Assembly (NCBI RefSeq): GCF_032854445.1 | Contig: NC_088305.1 | Location: 4,901,606 to 4,965,605 of the forward strand | Direction of reading: 5' to 3' | DNA: 64,000 nt | DNA from: Liolophura sinensis | Lineage: Eukaryota; Mollusca; Polyplacophora; Chitonida; Chitonidae | Part shown: piece after piece, positions 23,681-36,300 of the stretch | How the letters are laid out: each line of letters begins with the position of its first letter | Position numbering within the stretch: the stretch's first letter is position 1 | Made by a program: the position numbers and the translations under genes | Notes under the pieces: generated by a model | What the model saw: the letters and a program-made list of their open reading frames with translations, nothing else | Database searches by the model: none | Told to the model about the DNA's origin: nothing

Positions 23681-25260
23681 TTTTTCGGTTATTCTTGAGT
23701 ACGACGTAAAATACATACGTAAATAAATATATATAATGAACATTATCCTTCATGATATGTTATCTTTTATTCACACTTTTGCTACAGTGCGCTGTTGACG
23801 TTAGTGATTCAACCTTTTTTTTTTACCAAGCAAGGATTGTAATCCTTGTAGGCATTTTGTACAATCAGTCCAGAGAATTTGGGTAAAATCAGCATGGGCT
23901 AAACAGGAAGCATGGTAATAAAATTGCCCTGTAGTATAGCTGCGTTAGTACACAAGACACAACTACGATTTTAGACGGCAATATTTAGATTTAAAAAAAA
24001 AAGGTCATAAAAACACATTCAAGGAAAACGCCGAAAAAGTAAATGTGATCCCCCTGTCGGCTTTAACCAGTTTTTATTCACATATGCTGAGGAAATGCAA
24101 TGAAGAAAGCATTCTACTGAGACCGTCTGCGGGCGTCTGTATGAACATATGTAGTACAGTCATACATGAATACAGACAAACGTCGTACCCTCACACGACA
24201 ACCTAAGATGTCAGTCTGTCAAACAACATGACCTAGCGTATTTAATATCTAGGATAATATATGTAAGGCCTGTATGAAATTTTGAGTTTATGTGTCAGTC
24301 GTGAGTAGCCCCGGTTGTTGATAGACTTTCTCCCATAATATAGCAGTATAGTAATACGGTAATTCACAGTGGCCAATAAAAACACACCTACAGACTTGAA
24401 GGCCCTACACATCAACATTACAGTAGTTTTGGCGTCCAACTATAAGGGTGGGTTGTGAACAGAACGACTTACCTAGCTGTCGCATCGGTCACTGCCCTAG
24501 AGAAATGTACCCAGTGCTGGTCACCCGTCACAGATTGTTGTCTGCGATGTGTCTAGGGAAGAGCTTGTCCTGTGCGACTTTACCCTCTGTGTTGGTCACG
24601 GGTTTAATCACGAGACTCCTCACCCCCTCCCCCAACCCCCCTGATTACAGGTGCGGTGTTCAGAATACCGTGGTATAAGGCAGACATTTTTCTCTGGGGC
24701 TTACAGAACGGCAGGTTTTAAGATAGGCGCCTATATCGCTCTACAGGGCCCAAGGCTTTAAGAAACTCAGACAAGCGTGCAGTTCTGGCAGACCCCCATT
24801 GGATATTGGCCTATATACCGTTCTATTCAGGATTTGCTGTCTCGGAGAGTGAACGTTTGTACAATCAGCTTTGTACCAGATTTAACTCAGGGAGATATTA
24901 ACACTTTATATCTTATTATTTATTTATTTAAACGCTGTTTAACGCTTGAAGGTTAAAAGCTTTTATCATGAATTTTGAACGATGTTTATAACATTATTAC
25001 TTTAAACTTTATATTATTTATTTATCAATTATGTACTTATTTGATTGTCGCTTAACGCCTGCTGTTGGCATATGCCTCGACCGAAAAGTAAATCAATATA
25101 GTTCAGATACGAATGCAAAATGCAGTTATTCGACGAGCATTTGCCCAATAACTTTCAAAATATCGACTAGTTATATATATCTTTAAAGAATTTCACCTTT
25201 CTCTACATTTACGAATTAAAAATAAAATAAAATATATAATATATAAAATATATAATATAT
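23681..25260. other. No gene recognised
   Basis: AT-rich sequence. 24480-24680 is more GC-rich and has a stretch of open frame, but no domain is visible. Confidence 0.45.
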
Positions 25261-25263
25261 ATA

Positions 25264-25322
<59 letters not shown>
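25230..25322. repeat. (AT)n microsatellite
   Basis: A pure AT dinucleotide run from about 25268 to 25321, led in by imperfect AATATATAAAA sequence. Confidence 0.97.
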
Positions 25323-25323
<1 letters not shown>

Positions 25324-25839
25324 GATCGTGAACATTTTGCCAAGTAACCCTCATTGTCACTATATTTATACTTATACACTCAAACAATTAATCTATTAAT
25401 TAAACGCAACATTGCAACATACAGATTCTATTAGATTAGCAGGATTTTATGTTGAATATGGCAGAATATTATGTTATAACAACAGAAGACATCCTGCATC
25501 ACTCAGACAACAGACCTTATGTTAAAAATAACAGATTAATTTTTTGAGAGTGCATAATTAAAGAATGTCGCCTTCCTGTACGCAAAATTTAAAGACAAAG
25601 TATAAGTATGTACAGCAACAGTAAATTGACTGAGCGATCATATAACGGTTTTAAAATATATCTTAGCGTGAATCAATACAAAGTAATACGGGTCTTCAAA
25701 AAACGTTTCCAGGTTATAACATATTCCACCACTCTATATGGTTAAAATCCTACCAATGTGGTTTTAAAGCATTTATCCATTCTCAGACGTGCGCCGCGTA
25801 ATTTTTTTCCGAAGAAAAAAATATTTTCACCGTTGAGAA

Positions 25840-26030
25840 TACCGCGGAGAAAATATTTACACCGCGTAGAAAAGGCTTACACCGTGGATAAAACCTTTCC
25901 ACAATGGGGGAAAAGATTTACACCGCGGAGAAAGGTCTACACCGCGGAGAAAACCTATTCATCGCGACGAAAACCTTTTCACCGCAGAGAAAACGTTTAC
26001 ACTGCCGAGAAAACATTTTTCACTGTTTTT
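25840..26030. repeat. Degenerate minisatellite, about 18-20-bp unit
   Basis: About ten loose copies of CACCGCGGAGAAAACCTTTA. The unit reads open on plus (repeating RRKxYTxEKT), which is a repeat artefact. Confidence 0.85.
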
Positions 26031-26329
26031 AATACTCTTTTTCATACACTTTAAGTTCTTTGTTCCTAATAATAAGCTTCCATTAGAAACTCTTTGAACC
26101 AAGGTAAATCATTAGAAAAGGTTGAAAGTTTCGAATGGCACAAACAGGCCACCCTACATTAAAGCCCGAGAACAGTGAAAGCAGAGTGAATCTGGAACAT
26201 TTCCTAATCGAGAATGAACACACCTCCTCAACACTTTAGAACCAAGAACACTCGTCCACCGCCCCATCTCCTTCTGACATAAAGCCGCAGAAGAAGCAAA
26301 CGGTGTTGGATTGAAATCGCAACCGCGTT

Positions 26330-26405
26330 GGTCAAAGGGACCACTTCGCTAACGGTTAGAGCGTTCGTCTTAAAGTCGTGAGACCCGGGATAAAACCGGG
26401 TAATT
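26330..26405 (+). repeat. tRNA-like SINE head or tRNA pseudogene
   Basis: CGCTAACGGTTAGAGCGTTC resembles an A box and GACCCGGGATAAAACCGGGT sits where a T arm/B box would be, but the B box is broken (GGGATAAAACC). It cannot be a working tRNA. Confidence 0.4.
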
Positions 26406-26456
26406 TTGTAGGATTATGACTTATTTCACTTAGCTGAATGTAAACGAGAAGTTAGA

Positions 26457-26640
26457 TTTATTTTTTTGGTGTTTTAAGTCATACTCAAGAATATTTCACT
26501 TACTCGACGGCGACCAGCATTATCGTGGGAGGAAACCGGGCACAGCTATGTAGAAACCCACGACCATCCGCAGGTTGATGCAAACGTTCCCATGTTCGAC
26601 AGGAGAGGAAGCCAGTATGAGGTGGACGCGACAAGTTTAA
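26457..26640 (-). repeat. SINE family 1
   Basis: Plus view: TTGGTGTTTTAAGTCATACT, GACGGCGACCAGCATTATCG, GGAGGAAACCGGGCACAGC, CATCCGCAGG and GGAGAGGAAGCCAGTATGAG. The head is truncated. Confidence 0.85.
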
Positions 26641-26922
26641 AGAAACAGATTATAGGATCCGAGATAGAGCTTGCTTCACTCGGATAATTTGTCGATCCAA
26701 TCGCATGATACTATTACATGCACCATTCGAACAAAAACTACCTCTTTCCTCATATGTGGTAATTCGGTTGTTAATGAATGAATCAATCAATAATACTGAT
26801 ACCACAAAATCAATGCTGACAATGATAAATGCAAACAAGGCAATTTAAAATGGATCTCATTTTATTATAGTCAACGAAGGCACTTTGTGTCACCATTGTT
26901 TTGTACAGCCCTACACACATAC

Positions 26923-26924
<2 letters not shown>

Positions 26925-27010
<86 letters not shown>
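26925..27010. repeat. (AT)n microsatellite
   Basis: About 84 bp of pure AT dinucleotide, bounded by ACAGAT and TACAGACAC. Confidence 0.98.
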
Positions 27011-27012
<2 letters not shown>

Positions 27013-27949
27013 CAGACACATTAACGACTCTGTGTTCACCATCCTATGTATTTGTGCCTGGAAAAGCTTTGACCAGTCTTTCACATGAAGCAAACTGACA
27101 ACCGTCGTGCACCAAAAGTCATAAAAAGAGGAAAGCAGATTCAACCCTACCGCGACCAAAATCTAAGATAAAATATATGAATATATCTACACTGGTACAC
27201 GGCAAGTTGATCTGTATGTATGATACACGTTTCTGTCTTAAATACATCTAATAAACCCGGGTCCTGGATTCCATTCCACAAAGCCATCTCTGATGTAACC
27301 CAAAATGTAGAAGGCGATTTTAGAGATTATTTTCGGGCGCCAAGAGCTTAACATTTTGGACTATCGTATAAATATATTTCCAACGTGCCAGAATTTTAAC
27401 TTCCAATACACTCCCCCCCCCCCCCCCCACAAAAGCATTTGTGACAAAGTTTAAAATTTGACTTAAGTCAGACTGACTTTGTAGAATCGATCCTTCTTCT
27501 AGAAAGTATGCGCAAATTTGAGCAAGCGTAACTACTACAATAACGGTAACTCGTGTATTCTGTAGTGATACTCTGTCGTAAAAGTTGCACCTGCCTCAAA
27601 GTTACACATCTCTTGTAGAAAAGGGCCCCTGGGTGTCTTGTCTTGAAGAGAAAACTACCCATAAGTACAACACCTTAACGAAAATACCATCAATTCAAGT
27701 CTTTTCAAGCGTTACCAAGGAAACCACATCTCAGTTCTAAGATGAACTGTTGTCAGTTATTGACGATATGCAAAGCAGACAAAGGCTCACAGTGCGAGCA
27801 GCTTTACCTATACGCATAAGAAAGATGGTAACAATCACACAATGGACAATGAAGAATCACAGAAGTTTCCCAATTCCGTGGATCTTACTGCGGTTAACGC
27901 TATGTTTTTTTTCACAAGTGCCTCTCACATTCAGTAAATGTACACGCTT
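27011..27949. other. No gene recognised
   Basis: AT-rich spacer with a C run at 27413-27430. Confidence 0.5.
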
Positions 27950-28740
27950 CACACCTAACAGAAGTCAGATCTAGTAGCGTCTATGTAATACTGACTTGTC
28001 CCTTACCAGGTGTGAAGACACATGTAACACCTTAAGATCGTCCAGTCTGTGTCCCGTTGATTTCTTGTTTCCATACTTTCAAGACTGAAGTCGAATCTAG
28101 TAGCCGCTCTTTGAAGACTTATCTAAAACTAGATCTGTAGTGCCAACCCCGCTGAAGTCAGGTTTTTGAAGACTTATCTAAAACTGTATCTGTAGTACAT
28201 GTAGTAACAAACTGGGTGAAGTCAGATCTAGTGACCGCTGGTCGTTGCTGACATGTCTGACTCTGTGTCTTAAGTTAACTCCTGCTCTCGGCATGCTTGA
28301 TGATCCTTCCCTGGTAGGAGAGGTCAAACATTTGTACCTTTGTCGGAATCGTCGTTCAGTGTTCGAGTGAGAAACTAGGTAGCCATTAGTCCTTGAGATC
28401 CTTAAAAATACTTGAATTCAGTTGAAGTGTTTTCAAGACCTTTAAAATTTTGAAAGCAGAATTCATATTAAAACAAGTGCTTGAAATTACTTGATTTTTC
28501 GATGCGAAATATCTATCGTATTGCATTATGTTCAAACTAGACCGATAAACAGTCGCCCCAAACCGAGTCCATTATTCTTCAGATGTTTTGTACATAGACT
28601 GAATGGTCCTTGCAGGTGCTAGCATTTCAGATTCTTGAAACACCTTGAAAAATAGGATTGGTGAAATCTGGAAGATCTGACTTCAGCGGGATTGGTACTT
28701 TAGTATTTCTGATTTAGCTTTAGACTAGTCAGCAACAACC
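27950..28740 (-). repeat. Diverged, partly inverted flank of the 28.7-29.7 kb array
   Basis: Blocks such as GAAGTC(A)GATCTAGT and TTATCTAAAACTAGATCTGT at 27960-28250 are reverse complements of the ATCTAGTTTTAGA...GTCAGC module of the main array. The blocks at 28670-28740 are already in array orientation. Confidence 0.6.
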
Positions 28741-29720
28741 AGGCGCCACGAGATCGGATTTCAATGAGACTGGTTCTACTACCGATCTAGTTTTAAACTA
28801 GTCAGCAAGAACAGGGCGCTAGTAGACCGGATGTCAGTAAGACTGGTACTGCTCCCGATCTAGTTTTCGACTAGTCAGCAACAACCAGGCGCCACGAGAT
28901 CGGATTTCAGCAAGACTGGTACTGCTCCCGATCTAGTTTTAGACTGGTCAGCAACAATAAGGCGCTGGTAGATCGGATGTCAGCGAGACTGGTACTGCTC
29001 CCCATCTAGTTTTAGACTGGTCAGCAACAATAAGGCGCTAGTAGATCGGATGTCAGCGAGACTGGTTCTACTACCGATCTAATTTTAGATTTGTCAGAAA
29101 CAATAAGGCGCTAGTAGATCGGATTTCAACGAGACTGGTACTACTCCCGATCTAGTTTTAGATTGGTCAGCAACAATAAGACGCTAGTAGATCGGATGTC
29201 AGCGAGACTGGTTTTACTCCCGATCTAATTTTAGATTGGTCAGCAACAATAAGGCGCTAGTAGACCGGATGTCAGCAAGACTGGTACTGCTCCCCACCTA
29301 GTTTTAGATTGGTCAGCAACAATAAGGCGTTAGTAGATCGGATGTCACCGAGACTGGTTTTACTCCCGATCTAATTTTAGATTGGTCAGCAACAATAAGG
29401 CGCTAGTAGATCGGATGTCAGCAAGACTGGTACTGCTCCCCATCTAGTTTTAGATTGGTCAGCAACAATAAGGCGCTAGTAGATCGGATGTCAGCGAGAC
29501 TGGTTTTACTCCCGATCTAATTTTAGATTGGTCAGCAACAATAAGGCGCTAGTAGATCGGATGTCAGCGAGACTGGTACTGCTCCCGATTTACTTTTAGA
29601 CTGGTCAGCAACAACCAGGCGCCACTAGATAGGATTTCAGCGAGACTGGTACTGCTCCCGATCTAGTTTCAGACAAGTCAGCAAAGAGTGGCTACTAGAT
29701 CGGATTTCAAGTAAGATCGA
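28741..29720. repeat. Minisatellite, about 73-bp unit
   Basis: About 13 copies with modules GATCGGATGTCAGCGAGACT, GGTACTGCTCCCGATCTAGT and TTTAGACTGGTCAGCAACAA-TAAGGCGCTAGTA. Two alternating subtypes (TTTTACTCCCGATCTAATTT versus ACTGCTCCCCATCTAG) suggest a dimeric higher-order unit. Confidence 0.95.
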
Positions 29721-31059
29721 ATGTATCACAATACCACGATCGCAACAATAAAATATCTCTTGCAAGTATCAAAAAAAAAAAAAAACCTGCATGGCATCAT
29801 AAAATTTGTCAAAACATAACCTGTTCTATAAACTACCCGATCCCATTTTTAACAACAAACTTAATCCCTTCCTACATAAAAAACCAATGAAAACAGGACC
29901 TTATCAGTGATATCTGTTAAAAAAATAATAAAACCCAAGCCGTGGCTGCTAGACACATACGCCAAAACTGGCCGAGGGATATTGCAAAATCTTTCAAGAT
30001 AATAGGCTTCGTTCTGATTCATCGTCTCTACACCGCCGGGTTAACGGCTAATATTGTGCTATCAGCTAAAGCTTACAAAATGACGGTGATGTAAGACGAA
30101 AGCAACCCCATGGAATGTTGGCAAATATTGTAAAGATAAAAAAAAGCAAAAGTCCCATGAGCAATTGTAGAAGGCCTTGTTGGACCGATATTTTCTATAG
30201 TTGAAAGTTTCGCAAACGCCTGCATCCCTTCCGGTTTCTATTGCAATTGTCAACCAAACTTCACGGTAGAATAACATAGGTGCCACTGATATCTGAGGTC
30301 TCTTGGAGGGTTTAAGGTATTTAACGCAAGGTTAAATAAATGTATATGTCATTTTTCAGGGCAAGCTATACTGAATACAGCTTACAAAGAGACACAACCT
30401 GGATGGGCTAGGAATTCCCACTGAACAGGGGAGTTCTCTCCAATTATTATTCTGTGTAGAATGACTATTGCATGGTGGAATTTCTTCATCATTTAGAGGC
30501 ACCAAGGGGGATCATTTCCTAAATATTCTCAGTGGACTATCATCATTTCCGTAAGTAAGTTTTTGTGTGGCATGTTATAAATCATGGATTTTAGAAGATG
30601 ACAAAAAGCATTATGAAGCATTTCTACAGTACAGTCAGAACCACATTTACAAACGACCTATAAACCTTTCATAAAATATGTTTAAAATGATCATGCTCCC
30701 AATATGCTGAGCAAATAGCATATATCGGAAAAAAACATTTAAAACAGCGAAACCCCAAAATTGCAAAAAATAATAAACAGGTGGCTGACCAGAATTGGAT
30801 TTCTCGTAGACCAAGTTCAAAATAAAACATCCATTTGGGTAAGTCTAATCGCAAAGTACAAGTACAGCTACAGTGTACATGTATGCACAAAAAATGCACA
30901 GGTACATAAATTACTTATCCACAGTTATAAAACAATCATATACGAAACCTCAAACCCTGATAAATGAAAGGAAACAAAAATAGACGGGGGAAAAAAAGAC
31001 AAAAAAGCAAGAACAGCCCTAACCCAAACCTAAAAACATGTGCTTCCACATTTCAGACG
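29721..31059. other. No gene recognised
   Basis: AT-rich spacer with an A run at 29771-29786. No coding signal. Confidence 0.5.
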
Positions 31060-31860
31060 AATGTTACCAAAAGCAGTGCACTGTTTTCAGAATCCATTCC
31101 AGAGTGTGTCTGCCATAAACCTTGAAAAGTTTTGGGATGCCATTCCTCAGTTTGGTTGTGATATCCGTTTAACAGTATGGTTGCCATAGCTATTCCAGGA
31201 AATGGTTGCCAAAAATTAACCATTTCACTGTTTGCTTGCCATAACCATTCCTGAGTTTGGTTGCTGTAACATTCCAACTGTTTGGTTGCCAAAATTAATC
31301 ATTCCAGATTTTGATTGCCATAACCATTCCACAGTTTGGTTACCATTAACATTCCCCAGTTTCTTTGCCAATAGGATTCCAAAGTTTGTTTACCATCAGC
31401 ATTCCACAGTTTGGCTACTATTAACGTTCCATGGTTTGGTTGCCATTAACATTCCACAGTTTGGTTGCCATTAACATTCCACAGCCTGCTTGCCATTAAG
31501 ATTCCACAGTTTGCTTACCATTTACGTCCCAGAGTTTGGTTACCATTAACATTCCACAGTTTGGTTGCCATTAACATTCCACAGCCTGCTTGCCATTAAG
31601 GTTCCAAGGTTTGCTTACCATTAACATCCCAGAGTTTGGTTGCCATTGAATTTCCACACTTTGCTTGCCATTAACATTCCACAGCCTGCTTGCCATTAAG
31701 GTTCCAAGGTTCACTTACCATTAACATCCCAGAGTTTGGTTGCCATTAAAATTCCACAGTTTGGTTGCCACTAACATTCTATAGTTTGGTTGCCACAACT
31801 GTTCCATAGTTCTGCTGCCATTGCCTTTCCATAGTTCAATTACTATAATCATTCCAAGGT
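31060..31860. repeat. Minisatellite, about 25-bp unit
   Basis: About 30 copies of CATTCCACAGTTTGGTTGCC-ATTAA. A 75-100-bp higher-order unit (CAGCCTGCTTGCC type) repeats three times between 31480 and 31720. Confidence 0.95.
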
Positions 31861-33190
31861 TTTGGGGAGGCCACTACTGGGATATCAATTAGAGAGAGGC
31901 TATGGATGTCAGGGTTGCATTGACATGTATACAGCGGTAACAGTCACTGCTCAGGAATAGTAACGTTTAACTACTACAATTCCATGTGTGCTGTCTGACA
32001 GACAGTATCAGGGCAAGTTACTTTTGCCTTATGAGATGGATAAATCTCACACAGATGACATGTCTAACACCCTTTCACATGACAAGTTACTTTCCATTCG
32101 GTTTTCAGTTGTAAGTAACGAATGCGTGGGCCTTCCACATGACCCTCTGGGTAAGATTCGTCTATGTTTTCTTAGTTCACCATTTGGAAAGGTCTATAAC
32201 TAGACAACTAGATCCTTTTTTCTCCCAGTGCAACTTGGGCCAGATAGACCGTGTTTCCAGGCAAAATCCACATCCAAACGTACACAAGATTCCACTTGAA
32301 ACATGTCTGACTGCTATGTGTATATTGCTTCGTCAAACTCCAAGTCAAACTCCAGGTCAAACTGACCTGAACATGTACAGATGACAAACAAAAAGTTTTT
32401 CATGATCCTGTTGAAGACTGGCAGTGCTGACATGATACATCAAAGGTCAAATTTCAGAGGTACAAGCTACTTCAGTGTCATCCCAAACTATACCTCTGCA
32501 TTTTTCTGAACATCACATGAATCCCGCAGTTTCAACAAGCAGGTCCAGGAGAATAACACTCATTATATCACTGGTCATTCACCCAATCAGCCCACAGATG
32601 CTTTGCAGAAGAAAAATTATGATCGGCATGGTTATATCAGTTCCATGATATTTTTTTTTTTTTTTTGCATCGTTCAGTGGTCATGTAAATAAATACAGTT
32701 AATGTCTTCAAGGCATTGCTTTTAGCAAATCCCTCACATGCATGCCATCCCCTGAAAATCCCTGGGTCATGTCATTAAGTCTCAGACACTGTTGTAATGT
32801 CGGTGCAAATACGGTCCACAGGACCCACCATACTATGTACATAGCAAATATGGCTCGTACACACCACCATACATGAAGCCTAAATGTCTATGAAATATGT
32901 TAACAAAAATTCGCAAATCTGGGAATGAAGAGTTGTTACACTTCATGAAACTCTTACTCAACTCTTGCGATTCCCACATGAAAAATAAAAACTGTAATAA
33001 ACAGTAAATACAGCAACATTATTATCTTTTTCAAATGATGCGACGCATCTACTCAGTTTGGGTAAATTCAGCCTTTGTGGAATTCGTAGGAAAATAGAGG
33101 AACTTTTTTTTTTAATATGTCAAGGTCACAGTCATTGGTTTTTCGGCAGATGCATAGTTGATATGTTTATCCGTCTATCCATGGCCATGT
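31861..33190 (-). other. 3' flank of GALNT, possible 3' UTR
   Basis: Follows the GALNT stop in gene sense. ATTAAA at 33116-33111, about 75 nt past the stop, is the nearest polyadenylation-like hexamer. No other gene is visible. A T run lies at 32650-32666. Confidence 0.4.
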
Positions 33191-33316
33191 TCATGTTTTA
33201 CGAGCAAAATTCCAGATTTGTCGATCAATTCCTGTGCAGGGCTTCATCTGCAGAGATTGTCCATCTATCGACACTTCCATGCACTTCTTTGTGTTAACGT
33301 GATATAAAGTGTTGTC
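33191..33316 (-). CDS. GALNT: GALNT exon 11: lectin repeat gamma and stop
   Basis: 126 nt including TGA at 33193-33191; acceptor TTTTTGTGCAG|GACAAC. It encodes [20 protein letters not shown] then [20 protein letters not shown] and T. Two cysteines (611, 626) can pair. The usual Asp of the carbohydrate-binding triad is Glu here (CME), so this repeat may bind sugar weakly or not at all. Confidence 0.93.
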   Translation of the reverse strand, partial: DNTLYHVNTKKCMEVSIDGQSLQMKPCTGIDRQIWNFARKT

Positions 33317-36300
33317 CTGCACAAAAAGAACAAACATAAATGTCATTACAAAACTAAACTGATAACTTTCATTGACAAAAGAATTATTTATCTGATTGCA
33401 TCATGCTGAGTTATCATAATGGCAATGGCCGTGAAGCCTGTCACCAATGTGGTCGCTGGGAGTTCAAATCCAGCTCATGCTGGCCTCTTTCCCAGTCATG
33501 GGAAGGTCTGCCAGCAGCCTGTGGATGGTTGTGTGTTTCTGCCCGGTTACCTCAATCTGTTACGCTGACTGTCCTCGTATAAATGAACTATTCTTGAGTA
33601 CGGTGTGAAACACCAATCAGATACTAGTAAATAAATTTGATTGGTGCTGAACATGATACTCTTAAATATTTCACTTATGTGACAAGGGTCAGGTTTATGG
33701 GTGGAAAAAAATGGAGTTCCCAAAGTAAACCATCAACCTTCACCAAGTACCTAACAAACTCCCTGACTTAGGCCACAGCTAAACTACCAAGAGCTGGATT
33801 TGAACACTGCATGGAACTTACTGTTACACGTACAAACAATAAAGATCAAAACAGAACATGAATAACTGGACAATTGAAAAAGTGAACAAATGAAACAGTG
33901 ATAAATTTACACTGATGTGTGAGTCAGAACAAACCCAACTGCACAGCACTATTCTCTTGTCAGTATAATTCAGGGGAGGTAACTGACCTCTCTGTATTGC
34001 CACTCCTGGTTGCCTTTCTGTCCATGACAGGGGTATATGAGAACATTGTCACCGCCTGCGTAGTCAATACAGCCATCGTCACGACGGATCTCAGAGTTTT
34101 TGCTCAACATCCAGAACTGTTGAAGAGAAGAAAAGACAATCAGCACAATCTAGGATATTCATCTGCTTGATGAGATATCTGTATACAGAATAGTGCATGA
34201 TGAGATATCTGTATACGGAATAGTGCATGATGAGATATCTGTATACAGAACAGTGCTTGATGAGATATCTGAATACAGAACAGTGCTTGATGAGATATCT
34301 GAATACAGAACAGTGCTTGATGAGATATCTGTATACAGAACAGTGCTTGATGAGATATCTGAATACAGAATAGTGCATGATGAGATATCTGTATACAGAA
34401 TAGTGCTTGATGAGATATCTGTATACAGAATAGTGCTTGATGAGATATCTGAATACAGAACAGTGCTTGATGAGATATCTGTATACAGAATAGTGCTTGA
34501 TGAGATATCTGAATACAGAACAGTGCTTGATGAGATATCTGTATACAGAACAGTGCTTGATGAGATATCTGAATACAGAACAGTGCTTGATGAGATATCT
34601 GAATACAGAATAGTGCATGATGAGATATCTGTATACAGAATAGTGCTTGATGAGATATCTGTATACAGAATAGTGCTTGATGAGATATCTGTATACAGAA
34701 TAGTGCATGATGAGATATCTGTATACAGAATAGTGCATGATGAGATATCTGTATACAGAATAGTGCTTGATGAGATATCTGAATACAGAACAGTGCTTGA
34801 TGCTCTACTCAGAAATGTTTCACTTACTCTGTGGCAGACAAGTTTGTAAGTGTAGGAAACCGCAGTGCCAGGAGTAAATCTGCATCATATCTCTGTCCAG
34901 GTACCGGACAAATCTTCAGGCTGCAGCCATTCAAGCACTGACTGTGTACACATTATGGGAAGGCTCCTCTGTGTAGTTACAGTAACTGATTGGCACAATG
35001 GTTATGACATGGTTACGTCTTCACTGATGTACACGTATGTAGACATTATGAGAAAGTTGCTCAGGGTAGTTACCTGATTGCCACCTTGGTTATGACATGG
35101 CCACATCTTTACTGGTTTGTTCATATTATGAGAGTCAACGGCACTGTCCACACACATAGGTTTTGCCTTGCTTCTTATCTACGAAGAAAAAAAGCCCAAA
35201 CAAATCTATTTTGAAACACTTTCCCAACAATGCTGACAGCCTTGATGCACAGATCTTTCAACATGTACTGCGACCAAAGGTTTTTTTCTTTACATTAGCT
35301 ACAAATATAAAAACAGAAAAATAACTATAAACTGTGTTGCCAAAGTTTTACAAATAATGGTTTTCAATGCAAGTGCATGGCCAGGAATGTAAAACTGAGA
35401 CAATTCCATTACACAAGTATGCAACCTAATTCTTCTAATTTTTGGCACAGATATTAGCAGTGCTGAAAGCAGAATATTATATTTATTTCCCAGCTTTTTT
35501 GGAAAAGTAAAGACATGAGTATGTTGTTGATTGACTAACTATGTGAAAAAGAAGAAACCAAATATTCCTGCTACATATACAGGGATGTTGGCTAAAAAGA
35601 GCAGACCAGGTGTCCCAAAATTTAGAAGAAAGAAAGTACTAGTACATGCTTTTAAAACCAATTTTAGAACTATTTCATATAAACAACATTTTCATTCATG
35701 GGAAAAAATGGACAAAACAGGTGGATTTCATGCAAAAAACCTTATTTTTTTCCAAAAAATGAAACACCCTCAAAATTTTCACTTCTTCAGAGATTGATGA
35801 AAATTTTGATGTACATGTATAGTATACATCAATTTTGTTTTCCTGGATTAAAACGACAAACATTTTAATAGTATTCGAGCTGAAATTGTCAAAATTAACA
35901 CACATACCTATCTGACTTTGGCTACATTTGAAAATAGCTGTTAATAAAGGTATTTTGGCAAAGGGAATGTTGTAATAACTTCCCAGTGCCCATGGACTCA
36001 CCTCTCCGGATGCTATAGACTCCCCGGGTATAAACAAATCTGGGTAGATGTTCTTCACAAACCAGTCAAAACTGTGACACTTCAGTCTCTCTCTTAAAGC
36101 TTTCCTCTCAGACACATCTCCGTAGTCACCCTGTTGGGACCAGAAAAAAAAAAACAAAAAACACTGCATGTACACTTACTGAAATATTCACCGTGTCTTG
36201 ATTCAGTGGTGTTTTGCATGTGACTTCTGAACATGAGAACATTTACAGCGTAGCCGATATTATGGTGAAAAGGCTTTTGGCTGAGTGGAAGAAATTGAGA

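Noticed and set aside
26330-26405. Possible functional tRNA gene
   Set aside because: The B box is broken and no complete cloverleaf can be drawn; best seen as a SINE head or tRNA relic.
34091-34849. Open frames of 215 and 218 codons on opposite strands
   Set aside because: Produced by the 30-bp array; the minus one also overlaps GALNT exon 10 in another frame.
35531-35797. Plus open frame of 88 codons with Lys-rich content
   Set aside because: A-rich intron sequence of the GALNT gene on the opposite strand; no domain.
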